A DNA stretch of 61,335 nucleotides from an uncultured Anaerolineae bacterium (lineage in GTDB: Bacteria > Chloroflexota > Anaerolineae > J036 > Brachytrichaceae), in the NCBI GenBank assembly GCA_937927775.1, contig CALBEF010000047.1:1-61335 (forward strand). The letters run 5' to 3'. Position numbers and translations under genes: made by a program. Of this stretch, positions 16,658 to 24,949 are shown one piece after another (positions within the stretch are counted from its first letter, which is position 1; the number at the start of each line of letters is the position of its first letter). A model generated the notes under the pieces. That model saw only the letters and a list, made by a program, of their open reading frames with translations. It was not told the origin of the DNA and made no database searches.

Positions 16658-17851
16658 ATGCAAGCACAACCCTTGAGCGACGACGCGCCGGCCTTTGAAA
16701 CGCTGGCGATCCATGCCGGCCAGTCTCCCGACCCCGCCACCGGCGCAGTCATGACGCCGATTTACCAGACTTCGACCTACGCCCAGACCCGCATGGGCGA
16801 GGCGGTGTACGACTATGCCCGCACCATCAACCCGACCCGCAGCGCGCTACAGGACTGCCTGGCGGCGCTGGAAGGAGGGCGCTACGGCCTGTCGTTTGCC
16901 TCCGGTATGGCCGCCATCGACGCCATCCTGCGCTTGCTCAAGCCGGGCGATCATCTGCTCGCCAGCAACGATGTGTACGGCGGCACGTATCGCATCTTCA
17001 CGAAGGTGTACGAGCCATACGGTCTGCAATTCTCCTTCGTCGAGATGGGCGATCTGAGCGCAGTGCGCGCCGCATTGCGCCCCAACACGCGCATGGTGTG
17101 GATCGAAACGCCCACCAATCCGCTGCTCAAGGTTGCCGATATTGCCGCCATTGCCGAACTGCTATCGTCTCATGCCGGCCCGTCGCGCACGTCGTCTGAT
17201 CGTCCCCTGCTGGTGGTGGACAACACGTTCGCCACGCCGTATCTGCAACAACCGCTCAAGCTGGGCGCCGATATCGTGGCGCACAGCGTGACCAAGTATC
17301 TCGGCGGGCACAGCGACGTAGTAGGCGGCGCGATCATCCTGAACGACGAGACGGCTTACAATCGGCTCAAGTTCCTGCAAAACGCAGTCGGCGCGGTGCC
17401 CGGCCCGCTGGATTGCTTTCTCGTTCTGCGCGGCATCAAGACGCTGCCGCTGCGCATGGAGCGCCACTGCGCCAACGCCATGCAGATCGCGCGCTTCCTC
17501 GAATCGCATCCGGCTGTGCAGCAGGTGATCTATCCCGGCCTGCCCGCGCATCCCGGCCATGCCGTCGCCGCGCGCCAGATGCGCGACTTTGGCGGCATGA
17601 TCTCGTTTGTGGTGAAGGGCGGCGCGCAGGCAGCCCGTCGTGTCGCCGAGCACACCCACATCTTTGCGCTGGCCGAATCGCTGGGCGGCGTGGAATCGCT
17701 GATCGAAGTGCCGGCGGCTATGACGCACATGAGCGTGGCCGGCTCGCCGCTGGAGGCGCACCCGGCGCTCGTCCGCCTGTCGGTCGGGATCGAGCATGTG
17801 GATGATCTGATCGCCGATCTGGAGCGCGCCTTGTCGCTCATCTCGATCTGA
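16658..17851 (+). CDS. metB: Cystathionine gamma-synthase / gamma-lyase family enzyme
   Basis: A 397-residue PLP enzyme of Cys/Met metabolism. The PLP lysine is in [31 protein letters not shown] and [15 protein letters not shown] are the diagnostic strand and loop motifs, and [15 protein letters not shown] is the phosphate-binding segment from the neighbouring subunit. The C-terminal [17 protein letters not shown] motif is typical of MetB/MetC/CGL. Whether it makes cystathionine from cysteine and an O-acyl homoserine (MetB) or cleaves it (gamma-lyase) cannot be settled from sequence. It is a single gene here, with a small membrane-protein gene 90 nt downstream. Confidence 0.88.
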   Translation: MQAQPLSDDAPAFETLAIHAGQSPDPATGAVMTPIYQTSTYAQTRMGEAVYDYARTINPTRSALQDCLAALEGGRYGLSFASGMAAIDAILRLLKPGDHLLASNDVYGGTYRIFTKVYEPYGLQFSFVEMGDLSAVRAALRPNTRMVWIETPTNPLLKVADIAAIAELLSSHAGPSRTSSDRPLLVVDNTFATPYLQQPLKLGADIVAHSVTKYLGGHSDVVGGAIILNDETAYNRLKFLQNAVGAVPGPLDCFLVLRGIKTLPLRMERHCANAMQIARFLESHPAVQQVIYPGLPAHPGHAVAARQMRDFGGMISFVVKGGAQAARRVAEHTHIFALAESLGGVESLIEVPAAMTHMSVAGSPLEAHPALVRLSVGIEHVDDLIADLERALSLISI

Positions 17852-17941
17852 TCTAGAATCCGCGCATTCGATCGGCTTCCCTCGTTCTGGCCAAATGGCG
17901 GCGCGGTGAGGCCGCGATAGACAGAGAGGAGAACCCGGCTC

Positions 17942-18343
17942 ATGAGTTTTCGCCAGGCCATTGCCAATCGCGGCGTGATCGTCGCTGTGCTGGCGCTTCA
18001 AGTCATTCCGCTGCTGTTGTTTCCGCCGGAGGTGTTTTCGCCCACAACACAGGAATGGTGGCTGCCGGCGCTGCTGGTCGTGATGGCGTTGATTGCCAGC
18101 GGCGAGCTGATCCTGCGCCGCAGCGACAAGCTGTGGCCATGGTATCTGATCTCGTTTGCCCACGGCTTCAACATCATCAGCCGGATGATGATGATCTGGC
18201 CGAAAGCAACGCTTGGCAGCGGCGATAACACAATCGTCAACTGGGGTTACCTGAGTCTAACGTTCGTGTCGATGCTGCTGTCTGCCCTGATGTTGTGGTA
18301 CACCGAGCAGGCCAAAGTCCGCATCGGCCTGCTCAGGCGCTGA
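17942..18343 (+). CDS. Four-helix integral membrane protein of unknown function
   Basis: A 133-residue protein with four hydrophobic segments: VIVAVLALQVIPLLLF, WWLPALLVVMALIAS, LISFAHGFNIISRMMMIW and LSLTFVSMLLSALMLWY. GAGAGGAGAA lies well placed before the ATG. No family motif is recognised. It follows the cystathionine synthase gene on the same strand and is closed by a hairpin terminator. Confidence 0.72.
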   Translation: MSFRQAIANRGVIVAVLALQVIPLLLFPPEVFSPTTQEWWLPALLVVMALIASGELILRRSDKLWPWYLISFAHGFNIISRMMMIWPKATLGSGDNTIVNWGYLSLTFVSMLLSALMLWYTEQAKVRIGLLRR

Positions 18344-18358
18344 AGCGAGGGACTGACT

Positions 18359-18395
18359 CTCCCGCAGGTTCCAACCCTGTGGGAGGGTTATTTTC
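18359..18395 (+). terminator. Rho-independent terminator after the small membrane protein gene
   Basis: CTCCCGCAGG (18359-18368) pairs with CCTGTGGGAG (18376-18385) with one G-T pair around a 7-nt loop, followed by GGTTATTTTC. It lies between convergent genes and might also help end the leftward GNAT transcript. Confidence 0.8.
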
Positions 18396-19353
18396 ACAAA
18401 TCCCTGCTGGCCATCTCGTACTGCCGGAACACCTCGAAGCCGAATCTGGCGTAGAAGTCCACGATCACCAGCCAGTCGATCACGCAACCCCGCACGCCGC
18501 GCGCTTGCAGATAGCGCAGCGCGCCATCCATCAGCGCAGCACCATAGCCGCTGCCCCGGCAATCTGCGCTTACGCCAACCGACCCCAGTTGTCCCCAGGG
18601 GCGGGGCAGCCGATGCGGATAAAAGCGATCCAGCGGGCGGAATGAATCCTCGAACGTGACCAGCAGCGCCCCGTCCACGCCGCGCGCGCTGAGCAGGATC
18701 ACGTAGTCCGAGATGCGGCTGCCGGCTTCGAGCAGTTGAACGCACTCCCAGTACCAGCCGGTGGGGAACTCGCGCTTCAAAAAGCCGAGCAGGGCGTCTT
18801 TGTCTTCCGGTTGCGCCGGCCTGACGGTGACGCCTTTTGCCTTCAGGGCCGTGGGCGGGGTGATGTAGCCGGCCAGGTCGCGCGCCATGTCGCAACACAC
18901 CCCGTTGCGCGAATAGCCCAGCCGCTCGAAGAAGCCGGCGCTGCCCAGTTCCAGCGGCGGGCCGGGCACAAAGGTGCGCGCGCTGGCCCCGACGGTCACA
19001 CGGGCGCAGCCCTGCCCGCGCAGCCACGTCTCGGCCCATGCAACCAGCGCGCGGCCAATCCCGCGCCGCTGATGCGCCGGCAACACGGCCAGCGCGTCGA
19101 TGTGGCCGGAGTAGGGCGCGCCGGCGTATGGCTCTTTCATCACGCTGGCCAGCGCAAAGCCGGCCGGCTGTCCATCGACCACGACGATCTGGCCGGCTTG
19201 ATGCTTGCCCTGCCCATTCCAGTGCGCCGGGTCGGTGTTGTAGCGCATGAAGCGCTCGCTGAACGACAGGCCCGCGCCACAGGCGGCGTTCCAGATGCCG
19301 GTGGCGGCCTCAATGTGAGCAGACGACCGGGGGTCAAAAGTGTTTAGTGCCAT
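18394..19353 (-). CDS. Tandem-domain GNAT acetyltransferase
   Basis: A 319-residue protein with two GNAT modules. The first has HIDALAVLPAHQRRGIGRAL (strand 4 and acetyl-CoA loop QRRGIG) around residues 85-105. The second has LGSVGVSADCRGSGYGAALMD with loop CRGSGYG near 245-260 and ends VDFYARFGFEVFRQYEMA. Both loops fit the Q/R-x-x-G-x-G/A rule, so both modules may bind acetyl-CoA, although in many double GNATs one module is structural. The substrate is unknown. The downstream end is at the terminator 18359-18395, and the upstream neighbour is a GH172-type hydrolase, so a role on an amino sugar is conceivable. Confidence 0.82.
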   Translation of the reverse strand: MALNTFDPRSSAHIEAATGIWNAACGAGLSFSERFMRYNTDPAHWNGQGKHQAGQIVVVDGQPAGFALASVMKEPYAGAPYSGHIDALAVLPAHQRRGIGRALVAWAETWLRGQGCARVTVGASARTFVPGPPLELGSAGFFERLGYSRNGVCCDMARDLAGYITPPTALKAKGVTVRPAQPEDKDALLGFLKREFPTGWYWECVQLLEAGSRISDYVILLSARGVDGALLVTFEDSFRPLDRFYPHRLPRPWGQLGSVGVSADCRGSGYGAALMDGALRYLQARGVRGCVIDWLVIVDFYARFGFEVFRQYEMASRDL

Positions 19354-19420
19354 GCTTCACCGCACAGGCCGCAGAGCGCGCTGCCGCTCATTACGCCCAT
19401 CTCCCTTTGTGGTTCGTCTC

Positions 19421-20473
19421 TCAGCGCGGCAGGCGATGATCGCGGTCGGGCAGTTGCGGGAAGGCCGCGTGCGGCTCCTGTTGATACCAGTACGCCACCG
19501 AAGCGATCTCGTCGGTGAGCGGCTGGAACTTGCTGTTCGGCCACCAACCGAGCGCCTGCATGGTCACTTTCAGGTCGTGTCGGAAGCGGATCGGGTCCAT
19601 GATGTGCCAGCGGTACAGGCCATGCTTCGGCACGCGCCCTGCTTCGCGCTGCCACAGCGGGTAGCCGGTGTACAGGCCGGAGAAGGTATCCTCGAAGCCC
19701 CAGGCGCCGCAGAAGTAATCTTCGGTGCCGGTGCCGCAGATGGTGGGGTATTCGGTGTCGCCGTCCATGTAGAACTTGATCTCGCCCTCGCCCCACCAGC
19801 CGTCTGAGAACTGCGCCCAGGCCATATACGTGCCAACGTACTGGCCGTTGCCCTTGACGCCATCGAGGATGACGTGCTCCGGGTATTCGCGCGTGGTCAT
19901 GCTGATGCGCCACTGGGCGTGGAACAGGCCCAGATCGGGCGGGAGCTGGCCGAGCGCGTAGGTGATCTGGTAGAAGAAGCCACCGATGTCCTCATGGCGC
20001 TGGTTCTCGATGGTGATTCTGAAGGACTTGTAGAACGGCATCGGCCAGTACGAATTGAAACCGCCGCTGGGGTTGACGGCTATCGCCAGCGAGTTGACGT
20101 TGCAGCGCAGGCCATGCCCATTGGCGAAGAAGTCGCCCAGCGGGGCTTCGACGGAGGGCGTGTCCTCGCCGTCCCAGTACATGCGCAGCACACAATCGCG
20201 GTAGGCGTTGGGGTGCACGGTGATCCAGATGTGCTGGATCAATCCCTGACCTGTGACATCGGCCAGCGTGGTCGTGCTGCCCTTTTCCAGCGTGATGCAC
20301 GGGCGCACTTTCCAGCCTTTGCCGAGCTGGCTGGCCGGATCGTTGGGGCCGGGCACAGCTTTCGCGCCGCCGGCCCGGCTGCCGTCGGGGTTCTCGGCGC
20401 TGATCGAGCGCGACTCGAAGTCGCCCAGTACCGGCAACGCTCCCAGTCCAAACTGTCGGTTGTTCAGTAGCAT
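19421..20473 (-). CDS. GH172-type glycoside hydrolase (DUF2961)
   Basis: A 350-residue protein of the DUF2961 family, now GH172, whose characterised members act on alpha-D-fructofuranosides, difructose anhydrides or D-arabinofuranosides. Signatures are GLIQHIWITVHP, LRMYWDGEDTPSVEAPLGDFF (with the acidic DGE and EAPLGDFF typical of the family), SYWPMPFYKSFRI and ICGTGTEDYFCGAWGF. No signal peptide is present, so the enzyme is probably cytoplasmic. It has the usual family length. GH172 members act as trimers or larger assemblies with a jelly-roll fold. It lies between the tandem GNAT and a toxin-antitoxin pair. Confidence 0.85.
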   Translation of the reverse strand: MLLNNRQFGLGALPVLGDFESRSISAENPDGSRAGGAKAVPGPNDPASQLGKGWKVRPCITLEKGSTTTLADVTGQGLIQHIWITVHPNAYRDCVLRMYWDGEDTPSVEAPLGDFFANGHGLRCNVNSLAIAVNPSGGFNSYWPMPFYKSFRITIENQRHEDIGGFFYQITYALGQLPPDLGLFHAQWRISMTTREYPEHVILDGVKGNGQYVGTYMAWAQFSDGWWGEGEIKFYMDGDTEYPTICGTGTEDYFCGAWGFEDTFSGLYTGYPLWQREAGRVPKHGLYRWHIMDPIRFRHDLKVTMQALGWWPNSKFQPLTDEIASVAYWYQQEPHAAFPQLPDRDHRLPR

Positions 20474-20502
20474 GGTTGTGTCTCCTTACACGGTGGAATG
20501 GA

Positions 20503-20937
20503 TCATTCGTCTGTCGGGTCTTCTGGCTCAAACAGCGCAATAAACCGGCGCGCATCCACAACTCGAATGCCGCTGATCTCGCGCAGCGACAGCAAATCCC
20601 TGTCTTCACTCACGATGTAGCCGGCTTTTCCCGCGATCGCTGTTGCCACAAACACATCGTCGTTGGGGTCGCGCGAGACTGGCCAAACCGTCTCAACATC
20701 GACCGCCTCAGCCATCGCAATCAGATCGATCATCCGGCGCATGTCGATTCGGCGCAGGCCGCGATACTTCGTTGTCAGTTCGGGTCGCTGGATCACCTCC
20801 AGGATTTCCTGCGCAATGGGTCTGGACATCACGATGGTATAGCTGCCGGCATGCTCGAAAAGGAGCCGCCCGCACCGGCTGTGGGGATTGATCAGCGCGC
20901 GCACGAATACCGTGGTGTCAATGACGGCGCGAATCAC
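20503..20937 (-). CDS. PIN-domain toxin of a type II toxin-antitoxin pair
   Basis: A 144-residue PIN-domain RNase. The first acidic residue is in the N-terminal strand AVIDTTVFVRAL, the central Glu in IAQEILEVIQRPEL, and the C-terminal acidic residues in DPNDDVFVATAIAG and IVSEDRDLLSL, so the PIN metal site is complete. The start is taken as GTG at 20937 (GTGATTCGC) with GGGGGAAG upstream; it lies inside the 3' end of the antitoxin gene, an overlap of 20 nt, typical of coupled TA genes. The target RNA is unknown. Confidence 0.85.
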   Translation of the reverse strand: MIRAVIDTTVFVRALINPHSRCGRLLFEHAGSYTIVMSRPIAQEILEVIQRPELTTKYRGLRRIDMRRMIDLIAMAEAVDVETVWPVSRDPNDDVFVATAIAGKAGYIVSEDRDLLSLREISGIRVVDARRFIALFEPEDPTDE

Positions 20938-21229
20938 GCTTCCCCCGCGCGGCTGCAATGGCGCGATCGATGTCGGCGTTGATCTGTTTTTCGCCGGCCG
21001 GGGCGGCCTCCTCGCGCACCGGCGCAAACATCTCGTACAGCTCCCGCGCCCAGCCAGAGCCGGCCCTGCTTGCGCTGGCAACTTTGACCGGGCGGACGCG
21101 CAACTCGCCGTCGATCAGCGAGATCTCCAGCAGGGTTTGCTCGTCGATTTGCAGACGTTTGCGGAATTCAGCCGGGATGGTGATCTGCCCGCTCCGCAAC
21201 GGGCGCACCAGGCGGGAGGTCTTTTGCAT
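20918..21229 (-). CDS. AbrB/SpoVT-type antitoxin
   Basis: A 103-residue protein whose first 45 residues form a swapped-hairpin AbrB DNA-binding domain: RPLRSGQITIPAEFRKRLQI followed by EQTLLEISLIDGELRVRPV. The basic, Ala/Glu-rich C-terminal tail (ADIDRAIAAARGKRDSRRH) probably wraps the toxin active site. The gene precedes and overlaps the PIN toxin. As in other VapBC-like systems, the pair likely autoregulates through sites upstream of 21229, where an AT-rich stretch (TTACAAAATTCATGGTAGCG) is visible. Confidence 0.85.
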   Translation of the reverse strand: MQKTSRLVRPLRSGQITIPAEFRKRLQIDEQTLLEISLIDGELRVRPVKVASASRAGSGWARELYEMFAPVREEAAPAGEKQINADIDRAIAAARGKRDSRRH

Positions 21230-21312
21230 AGCTGCTCCACAGAATTACAAAATTCATGGTAGCGTATTTCTGTGTTTTGTCAATGTGCAGTGATGCCAAC
21301 GCCCCTCACTCT

Positions 21313-21354
21313 GTCATCTGTCGTCTGTTGTCTGGCGTCTGTGTTCTGCCATCT
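21313..21354. repeat. 7-nt tandem array R6 (6 units)
   Basis: Six heptamers with the shared ending TCT (GTCGTCT, GTTGTCT, GGCGTCT and similar). The array stops one base before the stop codon of the SDR gene (21356-21358). Units such as GTTGTCT are identical to units in array R1, 18 kb away. Confidence 0.88.
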
Positions 21355-21355
21355 C

Positions 21356-22111
21356 CTAAAACCCGTTGCTCATGCCGCCGTCCACCGGCAGCACCACGCT
21401 GTTGACATAGCGCGCCGCCGGCGAGCACAGGTAGACCGCCGCATAGCCCACGTCCATCGTGTCGCCCAGCCGGCCCATTGGCGTGCGTTGCAGGATGCGC
21501 GCCCGCCGCGCCGGGTCGCCCTCCAGCGCCTTCAGGCTCAGCGCCGTCTCGATCCACCCCGGCGCAATCGCATTCACCCGCACCCCGCGCGGCGACAGTT
21601 CGACCGCCAGCACGCGCATCAGCCCGATCAGCGCAGACTTGGCCGCCCCATACGCGGCCACCTGCGGCACGCCAAACAGGGCTGTCATCGACGCGATCAG
21701 CAGCAGCGACCCGCGCCCGCGCTCGGCCATGCGCCGGCCGGCCTCGCGGCACAGCGCGAACCCGCCGAACAGGTGCGTGTGAATGACGCGCGCAAACGCC
21801 GCGTCGCTGGTGTCAAGGGCCGGCTGCTTGAGATGGTTGCCGGCATTGCTCACCACGATGTCCAGCGGCCCGTGCTGCGCCTCGGCCTGCTCGACCAGGC
21901 CGGGTATCGATGCCAGATCGTCGATGTCGTGCTGGATGAAAGCGGCGCCGTTGCCCAGCTCGGCGCAGGCTTTTTCGAGCGGTTCGCGCCGCCGGCCGGT
22001 GAGGATCACGCGCGCGCCGGCCTCGATCATTGCCCGCGCCATGGCCAGCCCCAGGCCGGTTCCCCCGCCGGTGATGAGCGCCAGTTGGTTGTCCAGTCGA
22101 AATGCATTCAT
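21356..22111 (-). CDS. Short-chain dehydrogenase/reductase
   Basis: A 251-residue classical SDR. The cofactor motif is TGGGTGLGLAMARAM, followed by NAG in VVSNAGNHL. The catalytic Ser lies in LLLIASMTALFG and the Tyr-x-x-x-Lys in VAAYGAAKSALIGLM. The C-terminal PGWIETAL and PVDGGMSNGF segments are typical of gluconate 5-dehydrogenase or 3-oxoacyl-reductase-like SDRs; GRRRE after the second strand suggests NADPH. Substrate unknown. ATG 22111 is preferred over an in-frame TTG at 22123, which is too close to the GAGGA sequence. Confidence 0.88.
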   Translation of the reverse strand: MNAFRLDNQLALITGGGTGLGLAMARAMIEAGARVILTGRRREPLEKACAELGNGAAFIQHDIDDLASIPGLVEQAEAQHGPLDIVVSNAGNHLKQPALDTSDAAFARVIHTHLFGGFALCREAGRRMAERGRGSLLLIASMTALFGVPQVAAYGAAKSALIGLMRVLAVELSPRGVRVNAIAPGWIETALSLKALEGDPARRARILQRTPMGRLGDTMDVGYAAVYLCSPAARYVNSVVLPVDGGMSNGF

Positions 22112-22200
22112 GCTGTTCGTCAATCCTCAGTTGGGCGCATTGTAGTGTGGCGCCGGCGCGCGCAACGTGGCGGCGTGCGCAGGATCGCCAACGGGTGTTC

Positions 22201-22256
22201 AATCGACGCATCGTCAATCGTCAATCCAAAATCCCAAATCTAAAATCCAAAATCGA
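22201..22256. repeat. 7-nt tandem array R7 (8 units)
   Basis: Eight heptamers (CAATCGT, then AAATCCA / AAATCCC / AAATCTA) in the 156-nt gap between the SDR and the TIM-barrel hydrolase. The array ends where the AAGGAGG ribosome binding site of the plus-strand gene begins. Units are the reverse complement of the TTGGATT type in arrays R4 and R13. Confidence 0.88.
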
Positions 22257-22267
22257 AGGAGGTTGCA

Positions 22268-23515
22268 ATGACTGCGACTGTGCTCGAAGACGGTGTGTTC
22301 CCCATCATGGGCTGGGCCGGCCCCGGCAACGAGATGATCCGCGCGGACGTGATGCGCGGCATGGCCGAAGCCGGCTTCACTGTCAGCCACTCCAGCGTCA
22401 GCGGGGGCGTGGATGACATCAGGCGCGCGCTCGATGTGGCAGCCTCAGCCGGCGTTCGCCTGCTGGTGGTGCATTCCGCCTGGCATGTGGGAGACGATTT
22501 CCAGTTCGACGACGAGCGACGGGCATTGATCCGCAGCCTGGTCGAGGCGATTCGCGACCACCCCGGCCTGTACGGCTACCACCTGCGCGACGAGCCGCGC
22601 TTTCACCTGCTGCCCCTGCTGGCCGAGGCGCAGCGCTTCATCCGCGAACTGGACGGCTACCACCTGTGCTACATCAACCATAACCCGCCCATCGAGGGGT
22701 GGGGCGCGCCGACTGCCGAGGCATTCTGGCGGCGTTATATCGAACTGGCCCGGCCCCAGATGCTCAGTTTTGACCATTACCCCATCATCATCGGCACAGA
22801 TGAGGAAATCCGCCGGCTGGCCGGCGCGCCGCACGTCTTTGCGCCGCACAGGATCATCGTCAAGCCGGATTTCTTCAGTTGCCTCGAATTGCTGCGCAAT
22901 CTGTCCAACGCGGCGCGACTGCCCTTCTGGGCGTTCACGTGCAGTGTCCGGCATGGGCCGTACCCCACGCCGACCGAGGGGCACATGCGCTTCCAGCTCA
23001 TGAACGACCTGGCGTATGGCGCGCAGGGGCTGCAATACTTCACCTATGCCCACGACAACGCCATGGTGCGGCCCGACGCCAGCACGACCGAGACATGGGA
23101 ACTGGCCCGGCGCATCAACCGCGACATTCTGGCCCTGGCGCCGGCGCTGCGTCCTCTGCGCAACATCGGCGTGTTCCGCACCGGCCCGCTGTGGAGCGGC
23201 ACGCAGCATCTGCATCGCAGCCATCTGGCGCCGCTGGTTGACTGCGAAGGCGACCCGGTCACAATCGGCTTCTTCCAGGACGCCGAAGACACGCTGTATC
23301 TGATGGTGGTCAACGGCAGCCCGTGCGACTGGGCGCGCATCACCCTGAAGGTCGATGTGGCGCAGGCGGGGGACAAATTGTACGTGTTCGATCTGGCCGC
23401 CCGCGCGTTCCGGGAATTGTGGCCGCCCGATCCGCGCAGTCAGATGGTCACGTTTGCGCCGGGGGAGGGCCGGCTGTTCAAGGTGGGCGGCGCCGGTCTG
23501 GGTGCCAACTTCTAG
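22268..23515 (+). CDS. TIM-barrel glycoside hydrolase-like protein
   Basis: A 415-residue protein of about the length of a clan GH-A catalytic domain plus a small C-terminal beta domain. The barrel strands can be followed: FPIMGWAGPGN, GFTVSHSSV, VRLLVVHSAWHVG, GLYGYHLRDEPRFHLLP (Glu of DEP as probable acid/base), MLSFDHYPIII, IVKPDFFSCLE, PFWAFTCSVRHGPYPTPTEG and AYGAQGLQYFTYA. The last part (LYLMVVNGSPCDWARITLKV) is a typical small beta-sandwich. It resembles uncharacterised GH42/GH5-like proteins. No signal peptide. AAGGAGG lies at ideal distance before the ATG. A strong terminator follows at 23561-23595. Confidence 0.7.
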   Translation: MTATVLEDGVFPIMGWAGPGNEMIRADVMRGMAEAGFTVSHSSVSGGVDDIRRALDVAASAGVRLLVVHSAWHVGDDFQFDDERRALIRSLVEAIRDHPGLYGYHLRDEPRFHLLPLLAEAQRFIRELDGYHLCYINHNPPIEGWGAPTAEAFWRRYIELARPQMLSFDHYPIIIGTDEEIRRLAGAPHVFAPHRIIVKPDFFSCLELLRNLSNAARLPFWAFTCSVRHGPYPTPTEGHMRFQLMNDLAYGAQGLQYFTYAHDNAMVRPDASTTETWELARRINRDILALAPALRPLRNIGVFRTGPLWSGTQHLHRSHLAPLVDCEGDPVTIGFFQDAEDTLYLMVVNGSPCDWARITLKVDVAQAGDKLYVFDLAARAFRELWPPDPRSQMVTFAPGEGRLFKVGGAGLGANF

Positions 23516-23560
23516 CGTCTCGCATACGCCGGGCGGTGTTGCGGATGCTCCGTCAGGCTG

Positions 23561-23613
23561 GCGGCGGTCGATTCAACAGGCGAATCGACCGCCGCTCGCG
23601 TTTAACATTGTTA
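23561..23613 (+). terminator. Strong hairpin terminator after the TIM-barrel gene
   Basis: A perfect 14-bp stem, GCGGCGGTCGATTC (23561-23574) with GAATCGACCGCCGC (23582-23595), encloses the 7-nt loop AACAGGC. A T-containing run (GCGTTTAACATTGTT) follows. It separates the hydrolase from the ATP-grasp operon. Confidence 0.82.
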
Positions 23614-23619
23614 AAACGC
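23598..23619. promoter_or_regulatory. Near-perfect palindrome upstream of the ATP-grasp operon, operator candidate
   Basis: GCGTTTAACA and TGTTAAAACGC face each other around a short centre, differing by one extra A. The element starts 30 nt upstream of the -35 box of the predicted operon promoter. This is a common position for an activator or repressor site. No cognate regulator is adjacent. Confidence 0.4.
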
Positions 23620-23649
23620 AACTTTAAGCTGCGCGGGCCGCGAAAAAGA

Positions 23650-23677
23650 TTGACAAGCGCAACTCGAACCATAAAAT
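23650..23677 (+). promoter_or_regulatory. Predicted sigma-70 promoter of the ATP-grasp operon
   Basis: TTGACA (23650-23655) is a consensus -35 box; TAAAAT (23672-23677) is a one-mismatch -10 box, 16 nt apart. The transcript would start near 23684, giving a leader of about 60 nt before the first ATG at 23746. Confidence 0.65.
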
Positions 23678-23745
23678 CAAAGATTGATAACCGGCCCGGC
23701 TTAGAAAGGAAAGGAACACAGCGAGCAAGCACATCCGCTTGAGAC

Positions 23746-24942
23746 ATGTCGAGCAATCAGACTTTTACCGTGCACGTTAACGGCGCGCAGCCGCGCGCAG
23801 CCACGACCTCACTCGCCGGCGCGCTCCCCGCACACATCGGTTCCACAGAAGACACTGCCGGGATGCCCGCCGACCCTTCGAAACGCAGCCGGGGGGATGG
23901 CGCTTTGCGCGTTGCATTGCTGGTGTCGATCGACCGAAACGCCCCCGCTACGCCCCAGGACGCCCCTTACGACATTCTGGCCGAACTGGATAGCGAGAAA
24001 ACAGCCTGGTCGTACGCAGCCGCGCTGCTGTCGCGGGGATACGAGGTGCAGGCGCACGAGGGCAACGCGCATCTGCCGGAGTGGCTGTCGGCCTTCCGGC
24101 CCGACATCTGTTTCAATGTGTGCGAAGGGTTTGTGGGCGAGAGCCGCGAGGCGCAGGTGCCCGGCATTCTGGAAATGATGGGGTTGCGCTACACCGGCCC
24201 CGGCCCACTGGCCGCCGCTGTCACCCAGGACAAGCCGACCACGCAGCGCATTTTGTATTACCACGGCATTCGTATCCCCCTGTTTCAGGTGTTCGAGTCG
24301 CCCGACGACACCCCCCGCGCGGACTTTGCTTATCCGTTGTTTGTCAAGCCGGCCCATGAAGGCACCGGCATGGGCATCCGCAACAACAGCATCGTGCGCA
24401 ACGAGCGCCAGTTGCGCGAGCAGGTGGCATGGACGATCGAATCCTACCGCCAGCCGGCGCTGGTGGAAAGCTACATTGAAGGCAGGGACATCACCTGCGG
24501 TCTGGTTGGCAACGGCGACGACGTTCATTTCTTCCCCATTACCGAAGTGGATTTCAGCGGATATCCGCCAGAACTGGCCCCGATCTACGGCGTCCAACAG
24601 AAACTGGACTACGCTGATTTCTATCGCAACAAGTGCCCGGCTCCGCTGGGGGAAAAACTGACCGCCGACGTGCGCCGCCTGACCCATCAGGTGTTCAAGG
24701 TGACCGGATGCCGGGACTACGGACGGGTCGATTTTCGCCTGGCTGACGACGGCACGCTGTACGTCCTCGAAATCAACAGCCTGCCCGGCATCACGCCGCA
24801 CAGCGATCTGACCCTGATGGCCGAGGCCGAAGGGTGGACGCACGCCGATCTGGTCTGCGCGGTGCTCGATGCCGCGCTCAAGCGGTACGGCATGACGGAA
24901 TTCAGCCCGGTTGCCGTTCTCAACGCAAGCCGGGCCGGGTAG
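23746..24942 (+). CDS. ATP-grasp ligase, D-Ala-D-Ala-ligase-like (cluster ligase 1)
   Basis: A 398-residue ATP-grasp enzyme. The first 50 residues are a variable, probably disordered extension. The N-terminal domain resembles Ddl: FNVCEGFVGESREAQVPGIL, then MGLRYTGPGPLAAAVTQDK. The ATP-clamp region reads YPLFVKPAHEGTGMGI, the distal lysine-grasp part VESYIEGRDITCGLVG, and the metal site GCRDYGRVDFRL with LEINSLPGITPHSDL (Glu-x-Asn ligand pair). This is the most Ddl-like of the three ligases in the cluster. Ddl enzymes join amino acids via an acyl-phosphate, so this one probably activates a carboxylate and joins it to an amine. True Ddl for peptidoglycan is unlikely given the neighbours. It is the first gene of a four-gene operon. 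Confidence 0.82.
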   Translation: MSSNQTFTVHVNGAQPRAATTSLAGALPAHIGSTEDTAGMPADPSKRSRGDGALRVALLVSIDRNAPATPQDAPYDILAELDSEKTAWSYAAALLSRGYEVQAHEGNAHLPEWLSAFRPDICFNVCEGFVGESREAQVPGILEMMGLRYTGPGPLAAAVTQDKPTTQRILYYHGIRIPLFQVFESPDDTPRADFAYPLFVKPAHEGTGMGIRNNSIVRNERQLREQVAWTIESYRQPALVESYIEGRDITCGLVGNGDDVHFFPITEVDFSGYPPELAPIYGVQQKLDYADFYRNKCPAPLGEKLTADVRRLTHQVFKVTGCRDYGRVDFRLADDGTLYVLEINSLPGITPHSDLTLMAEAEGWTHADLVCAVLDAALKRYGMTEFSPVAVLNASRAG

Positions 24943-24949
24943 GAAGCCG

